A DNA stretch of 64,000 bases. It comes from Alphaproteobacteria bacterium. GTDB taxonomy: Bacteria > Pseudomonadota > Alphaproteobacteria > UBA7985 > JAUIBT01. Positions 11,417 to 21,505 of the stretch are shown here, piece after piece (position 1 is the stretch's first letter; each line of letters begins with the position of its first letter). The stretch covers positions 1 through 64,000 of the forward strand of contig JAUIDR010000008.1 in NCBI GenBank assembly GCA_030428565.1, read 5' to 3'. The translations under genes were made by a program, and so were the position numbers. The notes under the pieces were generated by a model. That model had not been told where the DNA came from, searched no databases, and was given only the letters and a program-made list of their open reading frames with translations.

Positions 11417-12163
11417 CTAGCTAGCCTCCTCGATTTTTGTATGGGGTGTATTGGTTTGGATTTCGGGCAGATCGCCCTGGCTATCCTCATCGCCAACCAG
11501 GCGCAGCGCCAAGCGGCTGTAGTGATCTTGGACCTTTTCGAAGGCCAGACGGCCGCCTTCTTGATACCAATTGGTAAGGCCAGACAGCATGGCGATGAGG
11601 GCCTTGGCGGTCAGCGCGGCATCACCGGCTTTCAGTTGCCCCGCAGCCTGCCCATCGGCCAATGTCTGCCGCAGTATGCCTTCGTACTCAGCGCGGGCGG
11701 CCACGATGGGCGCCAAGTTTGCGGGCTCCAAACTGCGCAGCTCCATGTAGGACAGAAAGACCTCTCGCGCGCGATGGCGGTGATAGCCGATATGGAAATG
11801 AACGAAGGCTTTAAAGCGCGTCAGGGGGCAATCACGCCCGGGGTCAGCCGCCTGCCAAGCCTGCAACAGGCCCTGCATGTGGCGGGTCTGGATGGCCATT
11901 AGTATCGCTTGCTTGGAAGCAAAGTGATTATAGAGCGCGCCCTGGCCCAATCCAACCTCGCCCGCAATTTGGCGCATGGAAACCGCGGCATAGCCTTGCG
12001 CGGCAAATAAGCTGGCCGCAGCTTCAAGGATACGCGCCGCGCTGCGTTCGCCTTTGGACGCGGTAGCTCCGGGCAGCGCCGCCGCCTTGCTGGCAGCCCT
12101 TTCGCCCGCTTGCTGTGCGCTGCCGGTCGTCGGTGATTTGAATGTGGCTTCCAGAGCGGACAT
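11417..12163 (-). CDS. TetR-family transcriptional regulator of the leucine catabolism cluster
   Basis: [49 protein letters not shown]. Start placed at MSALE (12163) rather than 12196, because the 12196 start lies inside the operator palindrome. Confidence 0.8.
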   Translation of the reverse strand: MSALEATFKSPTTGSAQQAGERAASKAAALPGATASKGERSAARILEAAASLFAAQGYAAVSMRQIAGEVGLGQGALYNHFASKQAILMAIQTRHMQGLLQAWQAADPGRDCPLTRFKAFVHFHIGYHRHRAREVFLSYMELRSLEPANLAPIVAARAEYEGILRQTLADGQAAGQLKAGDAALTAKALIAMLSGLTNWYQEGGRLAFEKVQDHYSRLALRLVGDEDSQGDLPEIQTNTPHTKIEEAS

Positions 12164-12179
12164 GGTATCAAAGCCGAAA

Positions 12180-12197
12180 AATGAACGAACGTTCATT
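12180..12197. promoter_or_regulatory. candidate TetR operator AATGAACG-AA-CGTTCATT
   Basis: Perfect 8-bp inverted arms with a 2-bp centre immediately upstream of the TetR gene. Confidence 0.75.
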
Positions 12198-12350
12198 CTA
12201 AAATATCCAGAGAGGCGCTAAGAGTCAAGTGCCTAGGCGCACCGCCAGTCAGGGCCATGCGCGCACTCCTTGGCCACCCCCTGCCCCCCCTGGGCCACCC
12301 ATTTGGTCAATCTCCAGGGCCTTCGAATGTCCATCCCCTAAGCGAGCTAC

Positions 12351-12386
12351 AGGAACGGCTTCAAGAACGGCTTCAAGAACGGCTTG
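12351..12386. repeat. 3 x 12-bp tandem repeat A(A/G)GAACGGCTTC
   Basis: aggaacggcttc aagaacggcttc aagaacggcttg. Confidence 0.85.
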
Positions 12387-12528
12387 GGGGGCCAGCTTCG
12401 GGGCCGCTCCTCGTCGCAAAAGGGGCAATGCCTGTTTGAAAGGTGGCCAAGAAGGTCGGCTTTCAACCAGACACTAGTCGACAGATTTGGCAGCCTGTCA
12501 CCTGCCCTACTTGTTGTGAGATCCCTCC

Positions 12529-14697
12529 ATGACCGCTGCTTCCTGTGACCAGCCCACACCCGCAACGCTCGCCCCTGATTCGGATCGTGCCCATGCCAGC
12601 GCTGCTGCGGATCTGTCGGCCCTATTCAAGCCCCGCTCCGTGGTGTTCGTCGGGGGCAGCAATCTGAAAGCGCCGCTCAAATACCATCGCGAGCAAGGTT
12701 TTGCGGGTGAGACCTGGATCATCAATCCCAAGTATGAAGCGCTGGGCGGCTATCCCTGCTTTGCCAGTGCTCGCGACCTGCCAGGCGCGCCGGATCTTGC
12801 CTTCGTCGCCATCAAACGCGAAGCGGCCATTCAGACTATCGGCGACCTGCGAGAGGCGCGATGCCGCGCCGTCATCTGCAACGCAGCGGGCTTTTCTGAG
12901 ATGGGGGCAGACGGTGCCGACCTGCAAGCGCAATTGCTGCAAGCGGCGGGCGACATGGCCTTGATCGGCCCCAACGCCATTGGAATCACCAACTTCCTGG
13001 ACCCCATGGCGGCCATGATGGATCATTTCGGCGCTGCAAACCCCAGTGAGGGCGTCGCCATCGTCAGTCAAGGCGGTGGTTTCCTGTGCGATATGGTGTT
13101 TTGCGACCGCGGTCTAGCCATCAGCCATTTGGTCGGTTGCGGCAACCAAGCCGCCACATCGGCGGCGGCCTGCACCGACTATTTGCTCGACGATCCTCGC
13201 GTGAAAGCCATAGGCCTGGCCTTTGAAGGCATGGCCGATATTGTCGGGCTGAGGCGCGCGGCGGCCAAAGCCCTGGCGCTGGGCAAGCCAATTGTTGCGA
13301 TCAAGTTCGCTAAGTCCCAGGTTGGCGCGGAAGCTTCGCGATCGCACACCGCCTCTATGGCGGGCCAAGATGCGGCTTGGGAAGCTTTGTTTCAAAGATT
13401 AGGTATTATTTCCACCAATTCCGAGAGCGAATTTATCGAAACGCTCAAGCTGCTGTCGAGCCCCAGCCGCCCAAAGGGTCGGCGCGTCCTGGTGGCCTCG
13501 GCTTCAGGGGTCATGGGCATCATGCTAGCCGACCATCTGGTCAAAGCGGGCTTTGAGCTTCCCCAGCCAGACGCCGAACGCGCCCAGCGCTTGCGCTCCC
13601 TCCTGCCCGGCATCGCGACGCCCTGCAATCCGCAAGATATCACCATGGCGGCTTGGAATGACCTCTCGCGCCAAACCGCCATCTACCGCGAGCTGCTGGG
13701 TCAGGGTTTTGATCTGGCCATTATGGGCCAAAACTACCCGCGCGAAGGCATGTGGGATATCGACGAATACACCGCTCAGGTCGAGGCTATGGGCGCGGCC
13801 TGTCGAGAGCTGGGCGTTGCAGGCGCGCAACTTGCCCCGCTGGTGGATTGCTTTCCAGCCGAAGCCCGCCAGCACACCCAAGAGCTCGGGCTTGCCGCCC
13901 TGCAGGGTCTGGAGGAGAGCATGCTTGCCCTGGCCCACGCCGTGCGTTGGCAAGAACAGTGCGAGGCCCTGATGCCGGATGCGCCGATGATAGCGAATGT
14001 CGCGGGGCCCCAAGCTTTGCATTGTGAAGTCGCTCATTTGGATGAAGCCGAAGCCAAAGCCATTCTGGCCGAAGCGGGCCTGCCCATTCCGCAGCATAGA
14101 ATTGCTGAACCTCAGGACGCCCCCACCGCTGCCAGCCAGCTTGGCTTTCCGGTCGCGCTCAAGGTGCTAGACGGGCGGCTGCTGCACAAGACCGAGTTAG
14201 GAGCAGTAGCGCTGAACCTGCGGAGCGAGGAAGAGGTACAGGCCGCAGTTGCGGACATGCGCGCCAGCCTAGCGACCAAGGCGCCACACATCGAAGTCAA
14301 ACGCGTACTAATCGAGGCAATGGCCCCTAAGCCGGTTGCTGAATTCATGGCCTCGATCAGCCACGACGAGGCGGTTGGTCCGGTCATGATGATCGCTGGC
14401 GGCGGCACCCAAGCCGAACTCTGGAACGATAGCCAAATGATCGCCGCCCCCTTCACGCGAGACGCCATAGAACAAGCCCTAGACCAACTCAAGACGACAC
14501 GCTTGTTGGATGGTTGGCGCGGTCAGCCCGCTGGCGATCGTGTTGCTTTGCTAGACGCGCTTGCAGCTCTGGGCCGCTGCGTAGACCAGCCCAACTTGCT
14601 TGAAATGGAAATCAACCCCATCATGGTCGCGACCGACGGCTTGCTGGCCGTCGATGCCGTCGCCAAAGTAAGCTGCGCAAACGCCAGCAACCGCTAG
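12529..14697 (+). CDS. acyl-CoA synthetase (NDP/ADP-forming): CoA-binding plus ATP-grasp domains
   Basis: LFKPRSVVFVGGSNLKAP...SQGGGFLCDMVF...SRSHTASMAGQDAAWEALFQRLGII...ALKVLDGRLLHKTELGAVALNL. Confidence 0.88.
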   Translation: MTAASCDQPTPATLAPDSDRAHASAAADLSALFKPRSVVFVGGSNLKAPLKYHREQGFAGETWIINPKYEALGGYPCFASARDLPGAPDLAFVAIKREAAIQTIGDLREARCRAVICNAAGFSEMGADGADLQAQLLQAAGDMALIGPNAIGITNFLDPMAAMMDHFGAANPSEGVAIVSQGGGFLCDMVFCDRGLAISHLVGCGNQAATSAAACTDYLLDDPRVKAIGLAFEGMADIVGLRRAAAKALALGKPIVAIKFAKSQVGAEASRSHTASMAGQDAAWEALFQRLGIISTNSESEFIETLKLLSSPSRPKGRRVLVASASGVMGIMLADHLVKAGFELPQPDAERAQRLRSLLPGIATPCNPQDITMAAWNDLSRQTAIYRELLGQGFDLAIMGQNYPREGMWDIDEYTAQVEAMGAACRELGVAGAQLAPLVDCFPAEARQHTQELGLAALQGLEESMLALAHAVRWQEQCEALMPDAPMIANVAGPQALHCEVAHLDEAEAKAILAEAGLPIPQHRIAEPQDAPTAASQLGFPVALKVLDGRLLHKTELGAVALNLRSEEEVQAAVADMRASLATKAPHIEVKRVLIEAMAPKPVAEFMASISHDEAVGPVMMIAGGGTQAELWNDSQMIAAPFTRDAIEQALDQLKTTRLLDGWRGQPAGDRVALLDALAALGRCVDQPNLLEMEINPIMVATDGLLAVDAVAKVSCANASNR

Positions 14698-14746
14698 ATT
14701 GGCCCAGCCCAACAGCCTTCCAATCCCCCCCAGCAAAGGGAAGCCC

Positions 14747-15550
14747 ATGACCGCAAAAACAAGCCAGGACAGCCCGGTTCGCCTCGCCGCCTTCGGACGC
14801 GTACTTGAGATCACGCTCGACCGCCCCAAGGCCAACGCTATTGATGCCGCTACCAGCAAGGCGTTGGGTGCTGCGTTCCAGCAATTGCAGAACGATGCCA
14901 GCTTGTCGGTGGGCATCATCACCGGCGGCGGCCCGCGCTTTTTTTCGGCCGGATGGGACTTGAAGGCGGCCGCAGAAGGCGAAGCCCCGGACGCCGACCA
15001 AGGTATTGGCGGTTTTGCCGGCTTGACCGAGTATTGGGGCCTGACCAAGCCGGTCATCGCGGCTGTGAACGGCCTGGCGCTGGGGGGCGGCTTTGAGTTG
15101 GCACTGGCCGCCGACATGATCCTTGCCAGCGAACAAGCTGAGTTTGCCCTAACCGAAGCCTCTATCGGCCTCATTGCTGACAGCGGTGGCGTCATACGCC
15201 TGCCACGCCGCCTGCCCCGTGCGGTGGCAATGGAAATGATCATGACCGCGCGCAGCATTACGCCGCAAGAACTAGAACGCTGGGGCATGGTCAACAAGGT
15301 GGTGCCTGCCGATCAGCTGATGCAGGAAGCCCACGCGCTGGCCGAGCGGGTCGCTGCCAACGCGCCGCTGTCGCTGCAAGCCATCAAGGAAATAGATCGT
15401 GCGACAGAGGGCATGAGCGAAGAACAAGCCTTCGCCACCATGCGCCAGTCAGACCTTCCCGCTTACCGCAAAGTCTACGACAGCCAAGATGCGACCGAAG
15501 GGCTGGCCGCGCTGGCCGAAAAGCGCGCGCCTAATTGGAAAGGTGAATAA
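14747..15550 (+). CDS. enoyl-CoA hydratase/crotonase family (carnitinyl-CoA dehydratase-like)
   Basis: ALGGGFELALAADMILASEQAEFALTEASIGLIADSGGVIRLPRRLPRAVAMEM. Confidence 0.85.
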   Translation: MTAKTSQDSPVRLAAFGRVLEITLDRPKANAIDAATSKALGAAFQQLQNDASLSVGIITGGGPRFFSAGWDLKAAAEGEAPDADQGIGGFAGLTEYWGLTKPVIAAVNGLALGGGFELALAADMILASEQAEFALTEASIGLIADSGGVIRLPRRLPRAVAMEMIMTARSITPQELERWGMVNKVVPADQLMQEAHALAERVAANAPLSLQAIKEIDRATEGMSEEQAFATMRQSDLPAYRKVYDSQDATEGLAALAEKRAPNWKGE

Positions 15551-15552
15551 AC

Positions 15553-16074
15553 ATGAGCGAGACCCACGACGCGCCCCTTCCCTGGACCGGCCAAATCGAC
15601 ACGCCGTTGACGCTGTTTCGCACACAAGTTCGCCGCGAATGGCTGGATGAGTTCGACCACGTTAACACGGCGCACTACATCACGATCGGCGACCATGCCA
15701 ACTGGGCTTTCTGGAACTGGATCAACGCCCCAAAGGGACAGCCCGACCAACGCGACGGCCACGAATACGCGGTGGTCGCCAGCCAGGTCAGCTACCTAGA
15801 CGAATTGGCATTTGAAACGAATATTCACGTTGAAACCCAACTCCTGAGTTTTGATGCCAAGCGCTTCATCCTGTTTCACCGAATTTTCAAGTCTGACAGC
15901 AGCCGCTTGGCGGCGACGAACGAGGTCAAATTTCTGGGCTTCAATCTGGTTGAGCGCCGCGCAGAAGCCTTTCAACCGTTGGTCGCCGAGCGCCTGGCCG
16001 TAGTGGCACAGGCCCATGCGAGCCTTGAGCCACCTGCCCAAGCCGGACGCGGCATCGCCCTGTCGTCGCGCTGA
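15553..16074 (+). CDS. hotdog-fold acyl-CoA thioesterase
   Basis: VRREWLDEFDHVNTAHYITIGDHANWAFWN...VVASQVSYLDELAF resembles the 4-hydroxybenzoyl-CoA thioesterase family. Confidence 0.7.
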   Translation: MSETHDAPLPWTGQIDTPLTLFRTQVRREWLDEFDHVNTAHYITIGDHANWAFWNWINAPKGQPDQRDGHEYAVVASQVSYLDELAFETNIHVETQLLSFDAKRFILFHRIFKSDSSRLAATNEVKFLGFNLVERRAEAFQPLVAERLAVVAQAHASLEPPAQAGRGIALSSR

Positions 16075-16097
16075 AACCGCCGTCCCGCAGCCGTCAT

Positions 16098-16562
16098 TCA
16101 ACGATGCGCGGCGGGCACCCATGCTTGGGCCGCAGGATTGTCGCCTTGGTTCCAAAATCGGTTGGGGTTGTCTTCATCCAGGCCGCGAATATGCAAGCCA
16201 CGCAGACAAGGCGTGACTAGAATAACCGGCTCTTCGTAGGGGTGCGCATCATAGAGCGCCGCCATCACCGCCTCTAGAATAGTGGGGTCATCGGTTAAGA
16301 AAAAGCGCAATTCCCGGCAAACGACCGTAACCGCTTCGTCGGTTGCCGCATTGCGACCACCGCCCAGGGAGCGAAACTGCTGCTGCCCGCTGGCCGAAAA
16401 ATAGGCCACACGATCATAATCACCGTAGGCCAAAGGGGCCGCGACCAAAACGGCGTCAATCAAGGCCTGGGCGCTAACTTCGGGGGTCTGAACCGTGACC
16501 AAGAATCCCGTTTGGGTTTGAAATCGCGGGCTGTTGATTGTTGGAAATTGAGCGGATTGCAT
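16098..16562 (-). CDS. YqfO/NIF3-like C-terminal domain protein
   Basis: YDAHPYEEPVILV motif typical of the YqfO/CutA-like domain. Confidence 0.55.
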   Translation of the reverse strand: MQSAQFPTINSPRFQTQTGFLVTVQTPEVSAQALIDAVLVAAPLAYGDYDRVAYFSASGQQQFRSLGGGRNAATDEAVTVVCRELRFFLTDDPTILEAVMAALYDAHPYEEPVILVTPCLRGLHIRGLDEDNPNRFWNQGDNPAAQAWVPAAHR

Positions 16563-16672
16563 GCTTCATAACCTTTGCTTGGAACTCGTCCCTAAGGCTA
16601 GCCCAAGACCTTGGCGTTTGCCCCTGCAAACGCTTCGCCCATGCCCGAATTAATAAGCGTGACACCGCCGGG

Positions 16673-17521
16673 CTAAGCTGCTGAAGGCACTCTCTTGCTT
16701 GGTGCATCGTCCCAGGCGGTAGGAGGCAACGTGAACACCTGTTCAAGCACTTGTGCGCCCTTATCTTCCAGACGCAGAGCGCGGCCCGTGTCGCAGCGAC
16801 TGAACCACCCGGCTTCAAGCCCGCGCGTCATGATGGCACGGCCAAAGGCCCCGGCCATGTGGGGGCGCCGTTCCGACCAATCCAAGCAGGCTTTTACGCT
16901 GACTACGCTAGCTTGGCTGCCGCGCCCCGCCGCCGGCAGCACTAACCCCAGCCGGTCGGCAAGGCCTGCCGCTGCGGGGCCCAGCGCAAAGCTGGTGCCT
17001 CGTGTCACCAGCACGCCTTGCTGAATCAAGGCATCCGCCATGCGCACCGCCAGCCGCCCCGCCAAATGATTGTAGCACGAACGCAGGATACGAGCATCGC
17101 CCGTTCGCGCAGAGCCAGCAGGCGCGCGGTAAAGGTGATCGCTGGGCGAGAGCTGGGCTAGCGTTTCCAGCGCCTCGGCGACCTGATCGCTTGCAAGGCA
17201 ATGATAGGCGCAACGACCGCTGCGCTGCACCGCCACCAAGCCGGCCGCGGCCAGTTTTTGTAAGTGCGCCGTCGCGGTCTGAGGTTCGACCCCTGCCAGA
17301 CTGGCCAGCTCCTTGTTGGTGTAGGCGCGACCGCTCATCAACTCGCAGAGCATTCGTGCGCGGCTGGAGTCGGCCAGAGCCGCGCCGATCTGGTCCATGC
17401 GGGGTTCAAAATTGCCCACTGCGCCCTCCTTGATAGCCTCAATCGCGCGATTATAGCGGCGAGCTGACGACATCAAAACACGGAAAACCAGACTTCGGTG
17501 GCGGGCGAAGCATGGGGACAA
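16673..17521 (-). CDS. ArsR-family winged-helix regulator
   Basis: IGAALADSSRARMLCELMSGRAYTNKELASLAGVEPQTATAHLQKLAAAGLVAVQRSGR. The true start may be internal. Confidence 0.75.
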   Translation of the reverse strand: MSPCFARHRSLVFRVLMSSARRYNRAIEAIKEGAVGNFEPRMDQIGAALADSSRARMLCELMSGRAYTNKELASLAGVEPQTATAHLQKLAAAGLVAVQRSGRCAYHCLASDQVAEALETLAQLSPSDHLYRAPAGSARTGDARILRSCYNHLAGRLAVRMADALIQQGVLVTRGTSFALGPAAAGLADRLGLVLPAAGRGSQASVVSVKACLDWSERRPHMAGAFGRAIMTRGLEAGWFSRCDTGRALRLEDKGAQVLEQVFTLPPTAWDDAPSKRVPSAA

Positions 17522-17735
17522 CCAAGCCGTTCTGCCCGCCTTGGCCCTCCTCTAGCAAAGTTTTGACTCCCGCTCCGCCGCCACAGAACCTACACTTGGG
17601 CCAAATCGACGCCAATCGTCCTCGTGTGGTTCAACAGCCACCGCTCCCCAAGGAGGCAAGGGCAGCCCAGGGCAACCAGACCTGGTGCGAAAATAAGCGA
17701 GCGTCGAGGCAAAAACACAGCAAGGAAGAGACGCA

Positions 17736-19337
17736 ATGCTTCGTTATTCCACATTCGCAATCACCATCGCCTTGTTCGCCTTGGTGGCCCTGTTGCCCAT
17801 TAATTCTAATCTAAAGATCGTGATCTTGATCGTCTTGGGCGTGCTTGGCCTGGTGGGTCTGCGCGATCTATTTCAGCGCAAGCACGCGGTCCTGCGCAAC
17901 TATCCAATCTTGGGTCATATCCGCTATTTCTTTGAGAGTATTCGACCGGAAATCCGCCAATACCTGATTGAAGGCGACCAAGAAGAAGTTCCTTTTTCGC
18001 GTGATGCCCGGGCCATCGTCTACCAACGCGCGAAAAACGTCGAGGACAAGCGCGCCTTTGGCACAAAAATGGCGGTCTATTCTAGTGGCTATCAATGGCT
18101 GACGCACTCCATCCAGCCCAAGGCGATCAAGAACACCGATTTTCGCATTACCATCGGCGGGCCGGACTGCAAGCAACCCTACAACGCCTCGATCTATAAT
18201 ATCTCTGCCATGAGCTTTGGCGCCCTATCTGCCAATGCCATTTCTGCGCTCAATAAGGGAGCCAAGATCGGTGGATTTGCCCACGATACGGGCGAAGGTG
18301 GCATTAGCCGCTATCACAAGGCGGGAGGCGGCGACCTGATCTTTGAGATTGGCACTGGCTATTTTGGCTGCCGTGACCAGCAAGGCCGTTTTGATTCTGG
18401 CAAGCTGGCCGCCGTCGCGGCCATGGATCAGGTCAAAATGATCGAAATTAAACTGAGCCAAGGGGCAAAGCCCGGCCAAGGTGGTTTGCTGCCCGCCGCA
18501 AAAATTACTGAGGAAATTGCCGAAGCGCGCGGCATTCCGATGGGCAAGAACTGCCATTCACCAGCCAGCCACTCGGCTTTTGACACCCCGCTTGAAATGA
18601 TGGCCTTTATTGCCAAGCTGCGTGAGCTGGCGGGCGGCAAGCCCATCGGCTTTAAGCTTTGCATCGGCCACCGTCGCGAGTTCATGTGCATCGCGCGCGC
18701 CATGCTTGAGACCGGCATCACCCCCGATTTTATCGTTATCGACGGCAAAGAAGGCGGTACCGGCGCCGCACCGCTGGAGTTTGCGAACCACATGGGTATG
18801 CCGCTGGTCGAAGGCTTGACCTTTGCTCACAATACGCTGCGCGGCATCGGTCTGCGCGATAAGATCAGCATTGGCGCGTCCGGCAAGCTGATCCACGCAT
18901 TTGATATCGCACGATCGCTGGCTCTGGGGGCCGATTGGTGTAACTCGGCACGCGGCTTCATGTTCGCGATCGGCTGCATCCAGGCGCAGGCTTGCCACAC
19001 CAACCACTGCCCCACCGGCGTCGCGACCCAAGACCCCTGGCGCCAGATCGCGCTGGACCCCAGCGACAAGGCCCAGCGGGTGGCCAACTTCCACCGCAAC
19101 AGCCTGAAAGCTTTGGGCGATATGACCGGTGCGGCGGGGCTGGATCATCCGGGCAAGTTCTTGCCCCACCATCTGATGATGCGTGAAAAAGATCGCGACA
19201 TGGTGACGGGTCACGAGGTCTACCCCTATATGCCCGAAGGCTTCTTGTTGCGCGAAGACGATGAGCGTTTCGGCTATCTGAAACGCTGGCGGCGGGCGTC
19301 GTCAGCCAGCTTTGCGCCTTTCGACGATGGGATCTAG
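17736..19337 (+). CDS. FMN-binding glutamate synthase family protein (GltB-like)
   Basis: SAMSFGALSANAISALNKGAKIGGFAHDTGEGGISRYH...IDGKEGGTGAAPLEF...CIQAQACHTNHCPTGVATQDP. Confidence 0.92.
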   Translation: MLRYSTFAITIALFALVALLPINSNLKIVILIVLGVLGLVGLRDLFQRKHAVLRNYPILGHIRYFFESIRPEIRQYLIEGDQEEVPFSRDARAIVYQRAKNVEDKRAFGTKMAVYSSGYQWLTHSIQPKAIKNTDFRITIGGPDCKQPYNASIYNISAMSFGALSANAISALNKGAKIGGFAHDTGEGGISRYHKAGGGDLIFEIGTGYFGCRDQQGRFDSGKLAAVAAMDQVKMIEIKLSQGAKPGQGGLLPAAKITEEIAEARGIPMGKNCHSPASHSAFDTPLEMMAFIAKLRELAGGKPIGFKLCIGHRREFMCIARAMLETGITPDFIVIDGKEGGTGAAPLEFANHMGMPLVEGLTFAHNTLRGIGLRDKISIGASGKLIHAFDIARSLALGADWCNSARGFMFAIGCIQAQACHTNHCPTGVATQDPWRQIALDPSDKAQRVANFHRNSLKALGDMTGAAGLDHPGKFLPHHLMMREKDRDMVTGHEVYPYMPEGFLLREDDERFGYLKRWRRASSASFAPFDDGI

Positions 19338-19348
19338 GAGCGCCCGCG

Positions 19349-20206
19349 GTGCCCCAATCATTTGACCCGAACTGGCCAGAACGCCCGCAGTCGCCCTCTC
19401 GTCGCGAACTGCCAGCGGGCTGGCAACCGATCAGCATCAAGGAACAGGCTGGCCTTGCTGCTGCCTTTGCAAAAGAGCTGGACGCTAAGCATCCGCTTGC
19501 AAGGGCCGACTGGCGATTGATCGCTCACCACGTCACTCAAGATAGCTTCGTGGCCGAAGCGCCAGCACTTACGCCCCGCTTTTATTTGCTGCATTTGGCG
19601 TGGGACCAGGGCGGGCCAAAACAGCCGCATGCGCTTGAGAAACTTGGCGACCTTGCAGGCATCTTAGAGCCGCCCGGTGATACGGTCGATGAGCTTAGCT
19701 TGTGGTGTCGCGCGCGCGATGAGCAAGGCCTGGTCTTTGTCGAGCACTTGCTGGATGGCAGCCAGCGCCTGCACTTGTTGGACTGGCCGCCCCATCAAGG
19801 CGAACCGCGAGACTGCCGCCAATTAGAGGCATGGGGCTGGCGGCCGATTACTGGAGCACTGTCGCCAAAGGCCGAGCGCGATGGCAGCCTATGTGCGACC
19901 GGTCAGAGGGTGGAATATTGGCTGCGCCCTGTCATTGACGATTTCATGCTGTTTCGGGCGATAGAGAGCCCGGGCGAAGCCCTATCGCTCAAAAAGCTCA
20001 TGCCCGACGACGGTCTGATTGTGGAATTCGACGACCAGGCAGCGTTGGAGCGTGCCCTGCCGCCAGACTTTTATTGCCGCTTTGTTACGCCCCAAGCGGT
20101 GGGGTTTGGAAGATCCGCCTTGCCGCCGGCACGACCGAGCAAACGGGCTCGATCGACCGAGCATGCAGGCTGGTTAGAGCGCCTCAGAAAGGCCCTTGGT
20201 CGCTAG
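19349..20206 (+). CDS. hypothetical protein
   Basis: Long ORF with GTG start 11 bp after the GltB-like stop; consistent codon usage, no family recognised. Confidence 0.55.
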   Translation: MPQSFDPNWPERPQSPSRRELPAGWQPISIKEQAGLAAAFAKELDAKHPLARADWRLIAHHVTQDSFVAEAPALTPRFYLLHLAWDQGGPKQPHALEKLGDLAGILEPPGDTVDELSLWCRARDEQGLVFVEHLLDGSQRLHLLDWPPHQGEPRDCRQLEAWGWRPITGALSPKAERDGSLCATGQRVEYWLRPVIDDFMLFRAIESPGEALSLKKLMPDDGLIVEFDDQAALERALPPDFYCRFVTPQAVGFGRSALPPARPSKRARSTEHAGWLERLRKALGR

Positions 20207-20550
20207 ACGAACAGACGCCCAACACGCCGAGACGCCAGCAGCCAAGAGACCAGGCCGCCGCCGCCCAACCAGGCTGCTAAAAACTCCAAGAGGGCGACCA
20301 GCAGCTTAAGGACAGACTCAAGGTCGCTTCCTTGTGCCCACTCTTGCAAAGGTGTCGCGTAGGCAAGAACCGCCATGATGGCGCCAATCGCAGTCTTGCG
20401 GCCTTTTAAAAACTCCGCCAACGGACGAATGCCGACCGCCAAGATGACATCGACAAAATTCAGGTCGCGTGCACCGTCGTCGCTCTGCTTGGTGTCCTTG
20501 GAACCCCGCGTACCCGGCGCACTTGCGGTCTTGTTGATAGCAGTAGTCAT
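20203..20550 (-). CDS. holin-like small membrane protein
   Basis: 115 aa; two hydrophobic segments (TAIGAIMAVLAYATPL; LLVALLEFLAAWLGGGGLVSWLLA), charged N-terminus, short basic C-terminus; third gene of a putative lysis cassette. Confidence 0.5.
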   Translation of the reverse strand: MTTAINKTASAPGTRGSKDTKQSDDGARDLNFVDVILAVGIRPLAEFLKGRKTAIGAIMAVLAYATPLQEWAQGSDLESVLKLLVALLEFLAAWLGGGGLVSWLLASRRVGRLFV

Positions 20551-20580
20551 AGATTTCCCTTTGTCATTCAGTTTGAAGAA

Positions 20581-21048
20581 TTAAAAATCGACACACCAAT
20601 CTTGTTTGGCGCCGTGCCCAAAATAGGGAACGGCCAAGCCAAAACTTTGAATATGGGTCGCCCAGTCGAGGCCGCTCTCGCTGCTGACGGCCGCGATGTA
20701 ACGGCCGCCATATTTGCCGACTTCGACTTGGTAGACAGAGACACGTTGGCCTGGCGGTAAAGCCTCGATCATCAGGCGCTTAGCGCGTTCGGCCAGGTCA
20801 CGTTCTTGCTGACACTTGCCGCGTCGCTCGGGCGTATCGATGCCCCGCACGCGAATAGCGACGTCGCTGGCTTGGGTATTGGGCCAGATGTAGGCATCAA
20901 CGACCAGGGTATCGCCATCAATGACGCGCTTGACCTGGCCCAAGATCGGACCGGGATAAAGGGGCTCCGCGCTGGCGCTGGCGCTGGCAAGCAGAACAGA
21001 AGTCACCATCCAACACGCCACTAGCCGACAATTAGAACGCCAGACCAT
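20581..21048 (-). CDS. secreted thermonuclease (SNase) family protein
   Basis: Signal peptide; VKRVIDGDTLVVDA...IRVRGIDTPERRGKCQQERDLAERAK...KYGGRY matches the SNase active-site pattern. Confidence 0.88.
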   Translation of the reverse strand: MVWRSNCRLVACWMVTSVLLASASASAEPLYPGPILGQVKRVIDGDTLVVDAYIWPNTQASDVAIRVRGIDTPERRGKCQQERDLAERAKRLMIEALPPGQRVSVYQVEVGKYGGRYIAAVSSESGLDWATHIQSFGLAVPYFGHGAKQDWCVDF

Positions 21049-21051
21049 GCT

Positions 21052-21486
21052 CTAGTTTGCCCTGCGCACGCCGAGCAACTTGGCTTTAGGATACGTGGCC
21101 ACAGTGACCGCGTCTCCTTGGTTACCGCCCAGAACTTCAAGGCGTCCGTTGCTCTGCTGCAAAAAGAAAGCGACGTGGCCTTGCCAAGGGCTGTTACCGC
21201 GCGAAAACACGGCGACGTCACCGGGCTTGGCGTCGGTGAGCTCAATTTCGTCCCCCCATTTGAGAAACGAGCGCGCCGTCGCCGAACGCGTGCCTCGCTG
21301 GCCTGTTACTTCTAGGCACCAATTGACGAAGGCAGCGCACCACGGTGTTTCGTCGTCACTGGCGGCGAGCGTCGTCGCCTGGTGGTAGGCGACAATCCGC
21401 TGATTGTGCTGACTTCCCTTGACTTCATGGACACCGATTTCCTTTTCCGCGGCAAGGAGATGGAGCGGCTTGGAACTCTTTGACAT
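21052..21486 (-). CDS. TIGR02594/CHAP-like phage-type peptidoglycan hydrolase
   Basis: AAEKEIGVHEVKGSQHNQRIVAYHQAT...DETPWCAAFVNWCLE...KPGDVAVFSRGNSPWQGHVAFF: Cys/His of an NlpC/CHAP-type hydrolase. AAGGAGG RBS upstream of ATG 21486. Confidence 0.82.
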   Translation of the reverse strand: MSKSSKPLHLLAAEKEIGVHEVKGSQHNQRIVAYHQATTLAASDDETPWCAAFVNWCLEVTGQRGTRSATARSFLKWGDEIELTDAKPGDVAVFSRGNSPWQGHVAFFLQQSNGRLEVLGGNQGDAVTVATYPKAKLLGVRRAN

Positions 21487-21505
21487 AAGACTTTCGCCTC
21501 CTTAT

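Noticed and set aside
14551-15297. 248-aa minus-strand ORF
   Set aside because: Antisense to the enoyl-CoA hydratase gene; no family features.
20203-21486. Full prophage
   Set aside because: Only lysis-like genes are present; no integrase, capsid, tail or terminase genes and no att-like repeats seen around them.
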